64,000 nucleotides of DNA from Shewanella sp. UCD-KL21 (GTDB taxonomy: Bacteria; Pseudomonadota; Gammaproteobacteria; Enterobacterales; Shewanellaceae), in NCBI RefSeq assembly GCF_001957135.1, contig NZ_MPHK01000001.1:186001-250000 (forward strand). The letters are read 5' to 3'. Of the stretch, positions 27,235 through 36,432 are shown piece after piece (positions within the stretch are counted from its first letter, which is position 1; each line of letters begins with the position of its first letter). The translations under genes were made by a program, and so were the position numbers. Below the pieces are notes generated by a model that was given only the letters and a program-made list of their open reading frames with translations, ran no database searches and was not told where the DNA came from.

Positions 27235-29016
27235 ATGAGTGTTTCACAACCACATAGCTTAGAAATCAAGTCGCCCATCGTCTGGACTATTGCCGGATCA
27301 GATAGTGGCGGCGGCGCCGGCATACAGGCAGATTTAGCAACTATAAATGACTTACAGTGTTTTGGCTGCAGCACCATTACCACTGTTACTGCGCAAAATT
27401 CTGTGGCAGTAACACTGGTCGAGGCTGTATCAGAACCCATCCTATTAGCTCAGCTAAATACACTCGCCAGCGATTTAGCGCCTGCAGCCATAAAAATCGG
27501 CTTAATTGCCAATCAACAACAATTAATGCTTATTGCACATTGGTTAAAGAAATTTAGAAGTCAGAGTGAACATAATCAGCTGATACCGATCATTTTAGAT
27601 CCAGTCATGGTTGCCAGTAGTGGTGATAGCTTAAATCTGCACGCAAAAAAGCAGCTAGATTTTAGCCCTTTCAAAGGTTTAATTAGCTTAATTACCCCTA
27701 ATGCCAAGGAATTACTCACGCTGACTGATACTAACTGCTTGCCATTTCAACATCAGTCAACAACTAAGACTAAAAGCCTAAATTCAAAAGATCGATTTTA
27801 TAGAGCTGCGTCTCAGTTGGTTAAACAGCTCCATTGTCATGTACTCGCCAAAGGCGGTGATGCAGTATGGCAACAAACCCAAGCCAATGATTTGTTCATT
27901 TGCCGTAAAGTTCACGGCGTGAGTGACGCCCATCAATATCAAGCCTATTGGCTTAATAGCGAGCGAGTTAATACCAGTCATAACCATGGCACAGGTTGCA
28001 CCTTATCCACTGCGATAGCGTGCTTTTTAGCCCATAACTATGTACTCCATGATGCCGTGGTGATGGCTAAAGCTTATGTACTTAAGGGACTGGTGTGCAG
28101 TCAATCTTTTGGTAAAGGCGCAGGGCCAGTGGCTAAAACCGCTTGGCCTGATGAAATACACTATTACCCTGAAATTACTGCTGTAAGAGGCGCTGAAATT
28201 AACCATGTAGACAAAACACTACAAGAATCTGCTGCTGGTGGAGAGTTTAACTATGGGTTAATAAATACAGCACAGGGTTACCTAGATTGCCGTTATCCAG
28301 CATTACATAAGGGCATTGGTGTTTATCCTGTCGTGGATGACGTGACTATGCTGCAAAGCTTGTTAGAAGCCAATTGCACTACAGTGCAGCTGCGGATTAA
28401 AAATAAAGCTTTCAATCAGGTCTCCAATGATGCTCAGCAAACAAAGTTAGTAAAAGACATTAGCCGCGCCATAGCACTGGGTAAGCAATATAATGCCCAA
28501 GTGTTTATTAACGATCATTGGCAACTGGCTATACAGCTTGGAGCATTTGGGGTTCACTTAGGTCAAGAAGACTTAGAGTTAGCCGACCTAAACGCAATTT
28601 CAGCGGCAGGCTTAGCGCTTGGGTTATCTAGCCACAGCGTATTTGAAATGCTATTAGCTCAGCAATTAAATCCATCCTATATCGCCTTAGGGCATATTTT
28701 CCCAACGACCACTAAGGTGATGCCGTCAAAGCCTCAAGGCTTAGCAAAATTAGCACGCTACAGTGCATTACTTAACAACGTATGCCCAACCGTGGCCATC
28801 GGTGGTATTGATGCAAGTGTTATATCGGATATCAAAGCCACTGGGGTTGATAGTGTTGCCGTGGTCAGAGCCATTACAGAGGCAGAAAACCCTGCCAAGG
28901 CTTATTCATTGTTAGAGCAGCAATGGCATCTAGCGGTCGCACAACAATCTCAGCAACCACATGTAAAACCCCACAAGCCGTCAGTGAAACAGCAGCAGTG
29001 TGAGCCAGTGTCATGA
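27235..29016 (+). CDS. thiDE: Bifunctional HMP-P kinase / thiamine phosphate synthase
   Basis: 593-residue fusion. The N-terminal ThiD (about 12-300) has IAGSDSGGGAGIQADLATI, DPVMVASSGD and the catalytic NHGTGCTLS region, phosphorylating HMP-P to HMP-PP. The C-terminal ThiE (about 361-565) has YPVVDDV, VFINDHWQLA, GVHLGQEDL and AIGGID, joining HMP-PP to thiazole phosphate. A linker of about 60 residues connects them. It starts 2 bases after thiC and its stop overlaps thiF as ATGA. The fusion puts product and next enzyme on one chain. Confidence 0.95.
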   Translation: MSVSQPHSLEIKSPIVWTIAGSDSGGGAGIQADLATINDLQCFGCSTITTVTAQNSVAVTLVEAVSEPILLAQLNTLASDLAPAAIKIGLIANQQQLMLIAHWLKKFRSQSEHNQLIPIILDPVMVASSGDSLNLHAKKQLDFSPFKGLISLITPNAKELLTLTDTNCLPFQHQSTTKTKSLNSKDRFYRAASQLVKQLHCHVLAKGGDAVWQQTQANDLFICRKVHGVSDAHQYQAYWLNSERVNTSHNHGTGCTLSTAIACFLAHNYVLHDAVVMAKAYVLKGLVCSQSFGKGAGPVAKTAWPDEIHYYPEITAVRGAEINHVDKTLQESAAGGEFNYGLINTAQGYLDCRYPALHKGIGVYPVVDDVTMLQSLLEANCTTVQLRIKNKAFNQVSNDAQQTKLVKDISRAIALGKQYNAQVFINDHWQLAIQLGAFGVHLGQEDLELADLNAISAAGLALGLSSHSVFEMLLAQQLNPSYIALGHIFPTTTKVMPSKPQGLAKLARYSALLNNVCPTVAIGGIDASVISDIKATGVDSVAVVRAITEAENPAKAYSLLEQQWHLAVAQQSQQPHVKPHKPSVKQQQCEPVS

Positions 29017-29876
29017 CAACTACACAACAGCGTCAAGCAAATAAGAGTGGGCTCACTTCCAAGCAGTTTATCAAGTATGCCAGTCATATTTTACTGACTG
29101 ATATGGGTGAGCTTGGTCAGCTTAAATTACTTAATAGCCGGGTACTGATCATCGGAATAGGTGGTTTAGGCCACAGTGTTGCTCAGCAATTGGCCGCAGC
29201 GGGAGTCGGAGAACTGATATTGATGGATCATGACAAGGTGGAGCTATCTAACCTGCCGCGGCAATTACTTTTTAACGAACAAGATATTGGCTTAAGCAAA
29301 GCGCTGCTTGCCGAAGATAAGTTAGCTACAGCCTATGAAGACGTAAATATCCAGGCAATTGAGCAAGCCTTTGGCGCTGATTTGGATGGTGCTGATACAG
29401 ATGGTTCTGGTACTAATTGTGCAGAATTAGTTGAATCTGTCGATCTGGTGTTTGATTGCACTGACAACTTTACTAGTCGCTTAATGATTAATGCAGTTTG
29501 TGTTCGTCACGCTACAGGGCTCATTAGCGCAGCGGTTTCCGCTAATGACGGGCAATTATTTTGCAGCTCAACTGACTATCCCCAAAGGGGCTGTTATCAA
29601 TGCCTTTACCCACAAGATACTCATCTTTCACAAACATGTGCATCAATGGGGATTAATACTGCTGCGGTGCAAACCGTTGCATCCATGCAAAGTTTATTGG
29701 GGCTAAATTGGTTAACAGCCGATGACTTAGGCAAAGATCAGCTAGCGGGTAAGTTACATGTGTTTAATGCTAAAAGCTTGCAATGGCGAATAATACAAAT
29801 GAATCAAGACCCAAAATGTAACTGTTGCAGCGCAGCTATTACAGCGTCTACAAATGACGTCAACTCATGCGGATAA
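29013..29876 (+). CDS. thiF: ThiS adenylyltransferase
   Basis: Activates the ThiS C-terminus by adenylation for sulfur transfer in thiazole synthesis. E1-like Rossmann motif VLIIGIGGLGHSVAQQLAAAGVG near residue 45, LSNLPRQLLF with the catalytic Arg, and DCTDNFTSR. Zinc ligands are CYQC (near 195) and CNCC near the C-terminus. 287 residues; the insert GADLDGADTDGSGTNC is acidic and unusual. ATGA-coupled to thiDE. Confidence 0.94.
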   Translation: MTTTQQRQANKSGLTSKQFIKYASHILLTDMGELGQLKLLNSRVLIIGIGGLGHSVAQQLAAAGVGELILMDHDKVELSNLPRQLLFNEQDIGLSKALLAEDKLATAYEDVNIQAIEQAFGADLDGADTDGSGTNCAELVESVDLVFDCTDNFTSRLMINAVCVRHATGLISAAVSANDGQLFCSSTDYPQRGCYQCLYPQDTHLSQTCASMGINTAAVQTVASMQSLLGLNWLTADDLGKDQLAGKLHVFNAKSLQWRIIQMNQDPKCNCCSAAITASTNDVNSCG

Positions 29877-29898
29877 CTTTACAACAGCAGGATTAAAC

Positions 29899-30102
29899 AT
29901 GATTGAAATTGAATTTAATGGCCAGCCAGAGCAGTTGCAACAAGCGTCAAGCTTACTCGCGCTAATCGAAGCCAAAGAACTTAACCCTAAAGCACTGGCA
30001 TTAGTGCTCAATCAACAAGTGGTTCCAAGAAGTCGCTGGCAGGCAATCCAATGCCAGCCTAATGATAAAGTAGACGTGTTTTCAGCTGTAGCAGGGGGCT
30101 AA
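29899..30102 (+). CDS. thiS: Sulfur carrier protein ThiS
   Basis: 67 residues ending in the required Gly-Gly (FSAVAGG) that becomes the thiocarboxylate. Ubiquitin-like fold pattern MIEIEFNGQ...[12 protein letters not shown] use the internal ATG at 29899 with AGGA upstream; the ATG at 29854 overlaps thiF and adds 15 unrelated residues. Between thiF and thiG, as in other thi operons. Confidence 0.94.
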   Translation: MIEIEFNGQPEQLQQASSLLALIEAKELNPKALALVLNQQVVPRSRWQAIQCQPNDKVDVFSAVAGG

Positions 30103-30104
30103 TT

Positions 30105-30869
30105 ATGTTAACTATAGCCGGACATCAATTTGAGTCTCGTTTATTTACTGGCACAGGCAAGTTTAGCGATGCAAACACCATGCTGGCAGCCATTGAGGCC
30201 TCTAATTCACAATTAGTGACTTTAGCGATGAAGCGTATTGATCATAGTAAAAACTATGATGATTTGCTGACGCCATTACAGCAAATGGGAGTTAAGCTAT
30301 TACCCAATACTGCAGGGGCAAGAACCGCTAAAGAAGCCATTTTTGCAGCAGAGCTTGCCAGTGAAATGCTTGGCACAAAGTGGATTAAACTTGAAATTCA
30401 TCCGGATCCGAAATACTTGATGCCAGATGCCATTGAAACCCTTAAAGCCGCCGAAGTATTGTGTGAAAAAGGCTTTATTGTGTTGCCTTATGTTCATGCT
30501 GATCCTGTGCTGTGTTACCGGCTAGAAGAGGTGGGCTGCGCCGCTGTGATGCCATTAGGTAGCCCTATTGGCAGTAATCAAGGTTTAGCCACTGAGCCAT
30601 TTTTAGAGATGATCATTGAGCAAGCTAATGTGCCGGTGGTTGTTGATGCGGGAATTGGCGCACCTTCACAAGCTTGCCGAGCAATGGAGCTGGGCGCTGA
30701 TGCCGTGCTAGTCAATACTGCGATTGCCAGTAGTCAATCTCCCATAGTGATGGCGCGTTGTTTTGATTTAGCGGTTAGAACCGGTCGTGATGCCTATACC
30801 GCCGGACTTGGCAGTGTTACCAAGCTGGCTGAACATACTAGCCCGCTGACGCAATTTTTACATTTGTAA
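30105..30869 (+). CDS. thiG: Thiazole synthase
   Basis: TIM-barrel enzyme forming the thiazole ring from DXP, ThiS-thiocarboxylate and dehydroglycine. FTGTGKF, the Schiff-base Lys in TLAMKRID near residue 45, and the phosphate-binding [26 protein letters not shown] are intact. 254 residues, two bases after thiS. Confidence 0.96.
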   Translation: MLTIAGHQFESRLFTGTGKFSDANTMLAAIEASNSQLVTLAMKRIDHSKNYDDLLTPLQQMGVKLLPNTAGARTAKEAIFAAELASEMLGTKWIKLEIHPDPKYLMPDAIETLKAAEVLCEKGFIVLPYVHADPVLCYRLEEVGCAAVMPLGSPIGSNQGLATEPFLEMIIEQANVPVVVDAGIGAPSQACRAMELGADAVLVNTAIASSQSPIVMARCFDLAVRTGRDAYTAGLGSVTKLAEHTSPLTQFLHL

Positions 30870-30979
30870 GCCAGACTATTCCCTGACTGGTGAATGCTTT
30901 GGCTCGAATTATTTGGCTTGAGTATTTTAGCTTTGAATGCTGTTGGTTCAAAAAATTAACTTTATTAGAGTGGCGCACC

Positions 30980-32089
30980 ATGAGTTTTGTCGAACAATTT
31001 AAACAGCTAGATTTAATCGATTTATCAATGCAGATTAATAGTTGCACTGCAGCTGATGTGCAGCAAGCATTGCAGCGCCCCAAAGGTCATATAGACAGTT
31101 TAATCGCGCTTTTATCGCCTGCTGTGATACCTTTTTTAGAAACAATGGCGCAGCGGGCCTATCAGTTAACCCGGCAACGCTTTGGGGCTAATATTGGCTT
31201 ATACCTGCCACTGTATTTATCTAACTTGTGCGCAAATGAGTGTGACTATTGCGGTTTTTCTATGAGTAATAAACTCAAACGAAAAACCTTAACTGAAAGC
31301 GAATTATTAGCTGAAATTCACATTATTAAACAGCGAGGTTTTGATTCAATTTTACTGGTTTCTGGCGAGCATGAAACCAAAGTCGGCATTGAATACTTTA
31401 AAACCATATTGCCACTGGTAAAACAGCATTTCAGTTATGTAGCAATCGAAGTACAGCCTTTGACTCAAGCTGAATATACCCAGCTGGTGGCATTAGGGCT
31501 CGATGCAGTGATGGTATATCAAGAAACCTATCACCGCCAAACCTATGCAAAGCACCATACGCGAGGTAAAAAACAAGACTTTGCTTATCGGCTCACTACA
31601 CCGGAAAGGATTGCGACTGCAGGTGTTGATAAAGTGGGGTTAGGGGTATTGTTGGGATTAGATAATTGGCGCGTAGATGCGTTATTAATGGGTTATCATT
31701 TGTCATATTTAGAAAAACATCATTGGCGCAGTCGTTACAGTATCTCTTTACCGAGGTTAAGGCCGTGTACTGGCGGAATAAGCCCTAAAGTTGAGTTAAC
31801 TGATGTGGGCTTAGTACAATTGATCTGTGCGTTTAGATTGTTTAACCCCCAGCTTGAGATTAGCTTATCTACCAGAGAAACCCAGCAGTTACGTAACAAC
31901 TTATTGCCATTAGGGGTGACTCATATCAGTGCCGGTAGTTCAACTCAGCCCGGAGGCTATCAAAACCCTAATACTCAGTTGGATCAATTTGAAATATCAG
32001 ATGAGCGCAGCGCCGAGCAAATGGTGCAGCAAATACAAAAGTCAGGGTTAAACCCAGTGTGGAAAGATTGGCAGACAAACTGGTATTAG
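30980..32089 (+). CDS. thiH: Tyrosine lyase ThiH (radical SAM, 2-iminoacetate synthase)
   Basis: Cleaves tyrosine to dehydroglycine and p-cresol. The radical SAM motif CX3CX2C is CANECDYC near residue 85, followed by GFSMSNK. The C-terminal domain has SISLPRLRPC and SISAGSSTQPGGY. I start at 30980 (MSFVEQF), giving 369 residues near the E. coli length; an upstream ATG (30890) adds 30 residues with no family resemblance. ThiH, not the oxygen-dependent ThiO, indicates thiazole synthesis compatible with anaerobic growth. Confidence 0.95.
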   Translation: MSFVEQFKQLDLIDLSMQINSCTAADVQQALQRPKGHIDSLIALLSPAVIPFLETMAQRAYQLTRQRFGANIGLYLPLYLSNLCANECDYCGFSMSNKLKRKTLTESELLAEIHIIKQRGFDSILLVSGEHETKVGIEYFKTILPLVKQHFSYVAIEVQPLTQAEYTQLVALGLDAVMVYQETYHRQTYAKHHTRGKKQDFAYRLTTPERIATAGVDKVGLGVLLGLDNWRVDALLMGYHLSYLEKHHWRSRYSISLPRLRPCTGGISPKVELTDVGLVQLICAFRLFNPQLEISLSTRETQQLRNNLLPLGVTHISAGSSTQPGGYQNPNTQLDQFEISDERSAEQMVQQIQKSGLNPVWKDWQTNWY

Positions 32090-32169
32090 TTTTAAGTTGG
32101 TATGCCTTTTATCTCGTCTATCCAATGTGGTATAACTTGCTATAAGGTTGTTTAAAAAGGCGTTGTATC

Positions 32170-32433
32170 ATGGAAATAGCATCAAGTTTTACCCTCGGTG
32201 TTCAAGGGCTGCAACAGGCGCACAATGATTTAGCGCAGGCGACCACGGCGGTAGCCACCCCAGAAGCGCTAAGTTCTGCCTCAGTACAAATAACTGCAGA
32301 TAGCGTCACGCCTAGCTCGCAAACAGCGGCCCTGATTGATGTTCAGCAAGCTATCTCTCACGCCGAGGTTGCAACAGAGGTGATAAATGTCTCGTCTGAA
32401 AACATTGGCACTATTATCGATGTGTCAGTGTAG
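32170..32433 (+). CDS. Small flagellar-rod-like protein of unknown function
   Basis: 87 residues starting MEIASSFTLGVQGLQQAHNDLAQATTAVA. This resembles the N-terminal helix of axial flagellar proteins and YjfB-like peptides. It ends VINVSSENIGTIIDVSV, like the C-terminal helix of that class (which ends in a repeated V/I-heptad and LLD). The middle is Ala/Ser-rich. AAAAAGG precedes the ATG. No other flagellar gene is near. Could be secreted through a flagellar-type route, or merely share the coiled-coil pattern. Confidence 0.6.
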   Translation: MEIASSFTLGVQGLQQAHNDLAQATTAVATPEALSSASVQITADSVTPSSQTAALIDVQQAISHAEVATEVINVSSENIGTIIDVSV

Positions 32434-32502
32434 AACTCAATGTAACTTGAACTGGCATTAATGGCTTTGACTATCATTAAAGCTTAATAAATCAGATGTC
32501 TA

Positions 32503-33405
32503 TTAAGGCTTGTTTTGATCAATATCGTGCTGTAATAAAATTAAAGATTCTAACAGTTTACTGGCAGGCCCCTGATTATCTCGGTTAGGAATAACCAAGC
32601 TTAAGGCAATTTTACGACTTTTACTGCCTTTAAGGATCAGCCTTGATAGCTTACCTTGGCTAATATCATCCTCGACCAAATAAGCGGGCGCCCAACAAAA
32701 GCCAATGCCACTTTGTAACACGTTTTTTGCTTCGTGAAAGTTTGAAACTGTCCAGCGCTGCTCTGACTTTAACCAACCAGTATCTACTGATTTTTCAGTT
32801 GCAGTGTCTTTGATGACCACTTGTAAGTGCTGCGCCAGCTCTGTTTCATCGGCAACAATACCGCACTGGGTTAATGGATGGGTCGGGCTGCATACAAGGT
32901 ATAAGTCTGACTCACACAGGAACTCGGCAATATGGCCTTTTGCAGGAATACCGCAAATAGCGATATCGGCGATATTGTTGTCGATTAACTCTTGGGTGCC
33001 TGTGATCACCGAGTCAATGACAGTTACTCGGGTTCCACGGCTATCGGGCCAAAAGGCTTTTAAGGCATCCACAAGAAATTGCATTGGATAGATGATTTCG
33101 CGGGCAATGGTCAAGTTGGGCTCCCAGCCTTGTCCTAAATTGCTCGCAAGTTGCTCAAGTTCATCAACGGTTTGGGTTAAGTGGCGTGAACGCCTGAGTA
33201 GTACTTCACCTTGCTGGGTTAGGTAAGCCTTACGCCCCTTAACTTCAAGTAGTTGAATTCCAAGTTGGTTTTGTAGTTTAGCCACAGCGTGATTGAGCGA
33301 AGACTGGCTTTTATTCAGCTTTTCTGCAGCTTGGGCGTAACCACCAAAGTCAACCACAGATTGAATAATACGCCATTGCTCCAGCGTGGATTTTGCTCTA
33401 TTCAT
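32503..33405 (-). CDS. LysR-family transcriptional regulator
   Basis: 300 residues. N-terminal winged helix-turn-helix (GGYAQAAEKLNKSQSSLNHAVAKLQNQLGIQLLEVKGR, described in pieces: AAEKLNKSQSSLNHAV is the recognition helix region). The C-terminal co-inducer domain runs from about residue 95. It follows the operon of unknown envelope genes on the same strand after an 86-bp gap, so it may be separately transcribed. Effector and targets cannot be inferred. Confidence 0.9.
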   Translation of the reverse strand: MNRAKSTLEQWRIIQSVVDFGGYAQAAEKLNKSQSSLNHAVAKLQNQLGIQLLEVKGRKAYLTQQGEVLLRRSRHLTQTVDELEQLASNLGQGWEPNLTIAREIIYPMQFLVDALKAFWPDSRGTRVTVIDSVITGTQELIDNNIADIAICGIPAKGHIAEFLCESDLYLVCSPTHPLTQCGIVADETELAQHLQVVIKDTATEKSVDTGWLKSEQRWTVSNFHEAKNVLQSGIGFCWAPAYLVEDDISQGKLSRLILKGSKSRKIALSLVIPNRDNQGPASKLLESLILLQHDIDQNKP

Positions 33406-33491
33406 ACAAAACTCATTATTTTACAGGTCATTATTAAAAAGAGCCTATCACACAGTGATACGCTCTTGAAGGTAATCGACAACGCGCTTAA

Positions 33492-34634
33492 TTACTTAGC
33501 GCTAGGTTTTTTTGCATTGCTGTTAGCTTTCGTGAGATCTTTAGGCGTCACTTGTACCGGCAAATACTTTTTCGTCGCTTTTATTTCAGCAAGGTAAGGG
33601 CCTTTATGCAGCGTTTCTGGCCAATCAAGAAGCATCATCGCCAATACATTGCGGTGTTCGCCTGACACCATATTTGGATTACCACGAGGTGATGGGATCA
33701 GTTGATACTCAGGGATAAATGACGCCGCAATATGGTTTTGAGTCTTTTTAACCACCGGATGGTTTGGCTGACCAGCTAATAAAAAGCTAATGCCGACTTC
33801 TGAAATAATGTCATCAGTAGCATCAGTTAAAATCCGATCAATGTTGTTATTAAAGTAATCTAAAATCCATTGATAATCTTTGGCTTCGACTTGCTCTTGG
33901 TAATAACCACTTGAGGCAAAAATAAAGTGTGTCATGCCATATAGTTTGTTTCGGTACTGTTTTTTATCAAGGTTTTTGTCTTTATCGTCAGGATAAGTCT
34001 CGATGAACGCTTGTTTATATACCTCGACATAATCACCTACATTTAGCTGTTTAGCCCAGTAAACATAATTCACTAATTGCGCGGCCCATGATGTGATCAT
34101 TTTAGGATCAGTCAAAGCTGGGGTTAAATCATAGGCTTTCAAGCCTTTAACCATTTGCTCATGACATGGCCCCGTGAAACCGAGTTCATCGGTGCGACTG
34201 GCATAGCGCAATAAAATATCGCTATAGAAAATAAACTCTGGAAACGGCTTAAGGGCTTTTTTACGCGCTTTAGCGCGAGGGCCTTTACCTAACACGCTGA
34301 TAGCTTGTTCGGCTTCATCTTCAATAAAATTAGGCTTATCCATATTACAGGCAAAATAGTTTTGCCTTTCTGTAATGGTGATTAAATCAATTAAAGCGGC
34401 ATTAGCGTACTTTTCATCACCAGTCATGCGATACATACGTAAACCATAATGTCCTTGAATTCGCGGTGGCAAGGAATACATATTTTGTTCAAGGTTAAGC
34501 TGAATTGCGCTTCGAACTTGTTGGTGAGTTAATTGATGGTTAGATCTGGTTTCAGCAAAGCTGCTGGCACAAGTAAGTAGCAACGAAAAGCTGATTAAAC
34601 TGGTTAAGGATTTAAATTTTCGAATTGCCAACAT
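33492..34634 (-). CDS. Exported helical protein of unknown function
   Basis: 380 residues with a signal peptide (SLTSLISFSLLLTCASSFAE, probable cleavage after SFA). The mature part is almost entirely helical with aromatic-rich repeats (YGLRMYRMTGDEKYANAALIDL, HFIFASSGYYQEQ), reminiscent of alpha/alpha-toroid domains. It may belong to DUF3541, but I am not certain. A Lys/Ala/Ser-rich tail ends the protein. It overlaps the preceding gene by 23 bases, so it is the last member of the cmoA-headed operon. No catalytic motif recognised. Confidence 0.65.
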   Translation of the reverse strand: MLAIRKFKSLTSLISFSLLLTCASSFAETRSNHQLTHQQVRSAIQLNLEQNMYSLPPRIQGHYGLRMYRMTGDEKYANAALIDLITITERQNYFACNMDKPNFIEDEAEQAISVLGKGPRAKARKKALKPFPEFIFYSDILLRYASRTDELGFTGPCHEQMVKGLKAYDLTPALTDPKMITSWAAQLVNYVYWAKQLNVGDYVEVYKQAFIETYPDDKDKNLDKKQYRNKLYGMTHFIFASSGYYQEQVEAKDYQWILDYFNNNIDRILTDATDDIISEVGISFLLAGQPNHPVVKKTQNHIAASFIPEYQLIPSPRGNPNMVSGEHRNVLAMMLLDWPETLHKGPYLAEIKATKKYLPVQVTPKDLTKANSNAKKPSAK

Positions 34635-36432
34635 TAAAGGCTCTCCTGATGATTGATGATGGATCAGTCGGTGGATTAAGTATAATGCTCATTTGTTGGA
34701 TTAGGGATAAATTATCTTCATTAACTACTAAAATATCAAAAACTTGGCGATTTGTTATTGAAGCGTTAGTGTCTGTATTAATCAAATTAACTAAATTTTG
34801 TTGCCAAAGTGGGTGATAGTAATCAAGCCCTTCATTGGCAATGCCGTTAAAGCTATAGGCCATATTTTTCGCATCCGGCCATTGTTGATTAAAACTCGCC
34901 TGAAAAGCCTGATTAATGACGCTATCCAGTTGAATCTTGACGTTATCTGCATGCCATTGTTGATCTGAGTTTAAATAATACCAAGCGACTTTGCTGCGAA
35001 ACACCCTAAGTTGCTGTCGATAAGACTCGGCAAATTGCTCTCTCGCTGAAGGGGCTAAATAGGCTAATTGCTGTTGTAGATGACTGCTTAGCCAATAATA
35101 ACCTAATAAGTAATTATCTGTTGATACTCCCAGCTTATTTACCAAATAGAATTGGCTGCCTCGAGTCATAGCAGTAATGGCTTCGCTGAGGCTTTTCACC
35201 AGTTGCATTGCTTGGCGCCGATTAGATACATTTGTTGGAAAAACCACGCTCGCTTGGGCAAATTGCTGACCGATCACCGGATACCTAATGATATTCGCCA
35301 TCGAATGCTTACTCGTGTGGATATAGAGTTCGCCAACTAAACGCTGCTGATGCCACAAGCGATAAGTTGTAATTGGCTCTGATGGCTTATTGACCGTTGA
35401 GGTGCCATTGCTAGAGCTATTGCCAGTGCCCGCGCTGGCATTGGTTTCATTAGTGGACGATATATCCGCTTGAACTTGGAGGGGGATCGCTTCGAATGTA
35501 AGCCCCAGAGGCGTTAATGCATCGATAACTTGCTGAAATAAATCACTACTATTTTTGGGGCCGAGATAAGGGGTATTTTCTATCTGACTAAGGGTTTTAC
35601 CGATATTCCAAGGCGCTGTATTAATATTCTTGGTTTGGCTTTCTAAGAAGGATAATAACAGCTCAGTTGTTAATAACGGCTTTGATAATAATGATTGCGT
35701 TGCCTGTAATGGGGCGCTTTGGGGGGCTGCTGAGCCAATGCTGGGCTCTGTGGCAGAAATTTGCTGCTTAATGGTTTTAATTGTCGCTAACAACTGCTGA
35801 TTTTTACTTTTTGCCCGTGCTTGATAGGCCTGCCAAGTGGTTTTTCGGCATTGCTCATCAGTTTGCAAAAGTAAGTATTTGGCTAAACTGATTTCAAAAG
35901 CAGAGTTTGTATCATCGTGGGTGGTATCTAACTGGCATTGTGCGTTATTAAATACCAATTTTAAATTACTATTACTAAGGTTTCGTCTTATGGTTGCCTG
36001 TGCATTGTGTAACTGTGACTTGGTATCGATATCAAGTTGGGCTAGTGTAATCGCCTTAACTTTATTAGCTAATAAAGAGTAGGGCATGTGGCTATCTTCA
36101 AGCTCTGCTATAAAACTAGATAATTGAGGCGCTGTTAACAATGCTGATAATTCATCGGCTAAATGTAATTGGCACATTAATAGCCCTTCGCGTTGGCGAT
36201 GAGTGGCTAAATGGCGGTAGTAATTTAAACGATCGTTAAAATTGTTAAAGCCTAAGGTTAATTGCTCAAACTGTAATGCTTGGTAAGGGGTTGTTTGCTT
36301 TAAATCTAGGGATGCTAAAGACGGTTTGTATTGCAAACATTGTTGCACAAACAGCTGAAGAGGATTGGCAACTGCTTGCGCAGTTGCCAATAAACTAAAA
36401 GTTAGGATTACTACAGAAATGCTTTTTGGCAT
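34612..36432 (-). CDS. Exported M3-peptidase-like protein lacking the HExxH motif
   Basis: About 606 residues from the ATG at 36432, chosen because a signal peptide follows at once (KSISVVILTFSLLATAQAVA). An ATG at 36546 would prefix 38 unrelated residues inside the upstream gene. Segments recall the M3 (thimet oligopeptidase) fold in order: a WQAYQARAKSKNQQ helix, APWNIGKTLSQIE, LGLTFEAIP, and GELYIHTSK, like the GxFYLDLY strand. Where M3 has HEFGHALH there is KSLSEAIT (about 413-420), so zinc binding is lost. The similarity is my own reading by eye, not a search. It overlaps the ATP-grasp gene by 38 bases. Confidence 0.55.
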   Translation of the reverse strand: MPKSISVVILTFSLLATAQAVANPLQLFVQQCLQYKPSLASLDLKQTTPYQALQFEQLTLGFNNFNDRLNYYRHLATHRQREGLLMCQLHLADELSALLTAPQLSSFIAELEDSHMPYSLLANKVKAITLAQLDIDTKSQLHNAQATIRRNLSNSNLKLVFNNAQCQLDTTHDDTNSAFEISLAKYLLLQTDEQCRKTTWQAYQARAKSKNQQLLATIKTIKQQISATEPSIGSAAPQSAPLQATQSLLSKPLLTTELLLSFLESQTKNINTAPWNIGKTLSQIENTPYLGPKNSSDLFQQVIDALTPLGLTFEAIPLQVQADISSTNETNASAGTGNSSSNGTSTVNKPSEPITTYRLWHQQRLVGELYIHTSKHSMANIIRYPVIGQQFAQASVVFPTNVSNRRQAMQLVKSLSEAITAMTRGSQFYLVNKLGVSTDNYLLGYYWLSSHLQQQLAYLAPSAREQFAESYRQQLRVFRSKVAWYYLNSDQQWHADNVKIQLDSVINQAFQASFNQQWPDAKNMAYSFNGIANEGLDYYHPLWQQNLVNLINTDTNASITNRQVFDILVVNEDNLSLIQQMSIILNPPTDPSSIIRRAFNVGNSKI

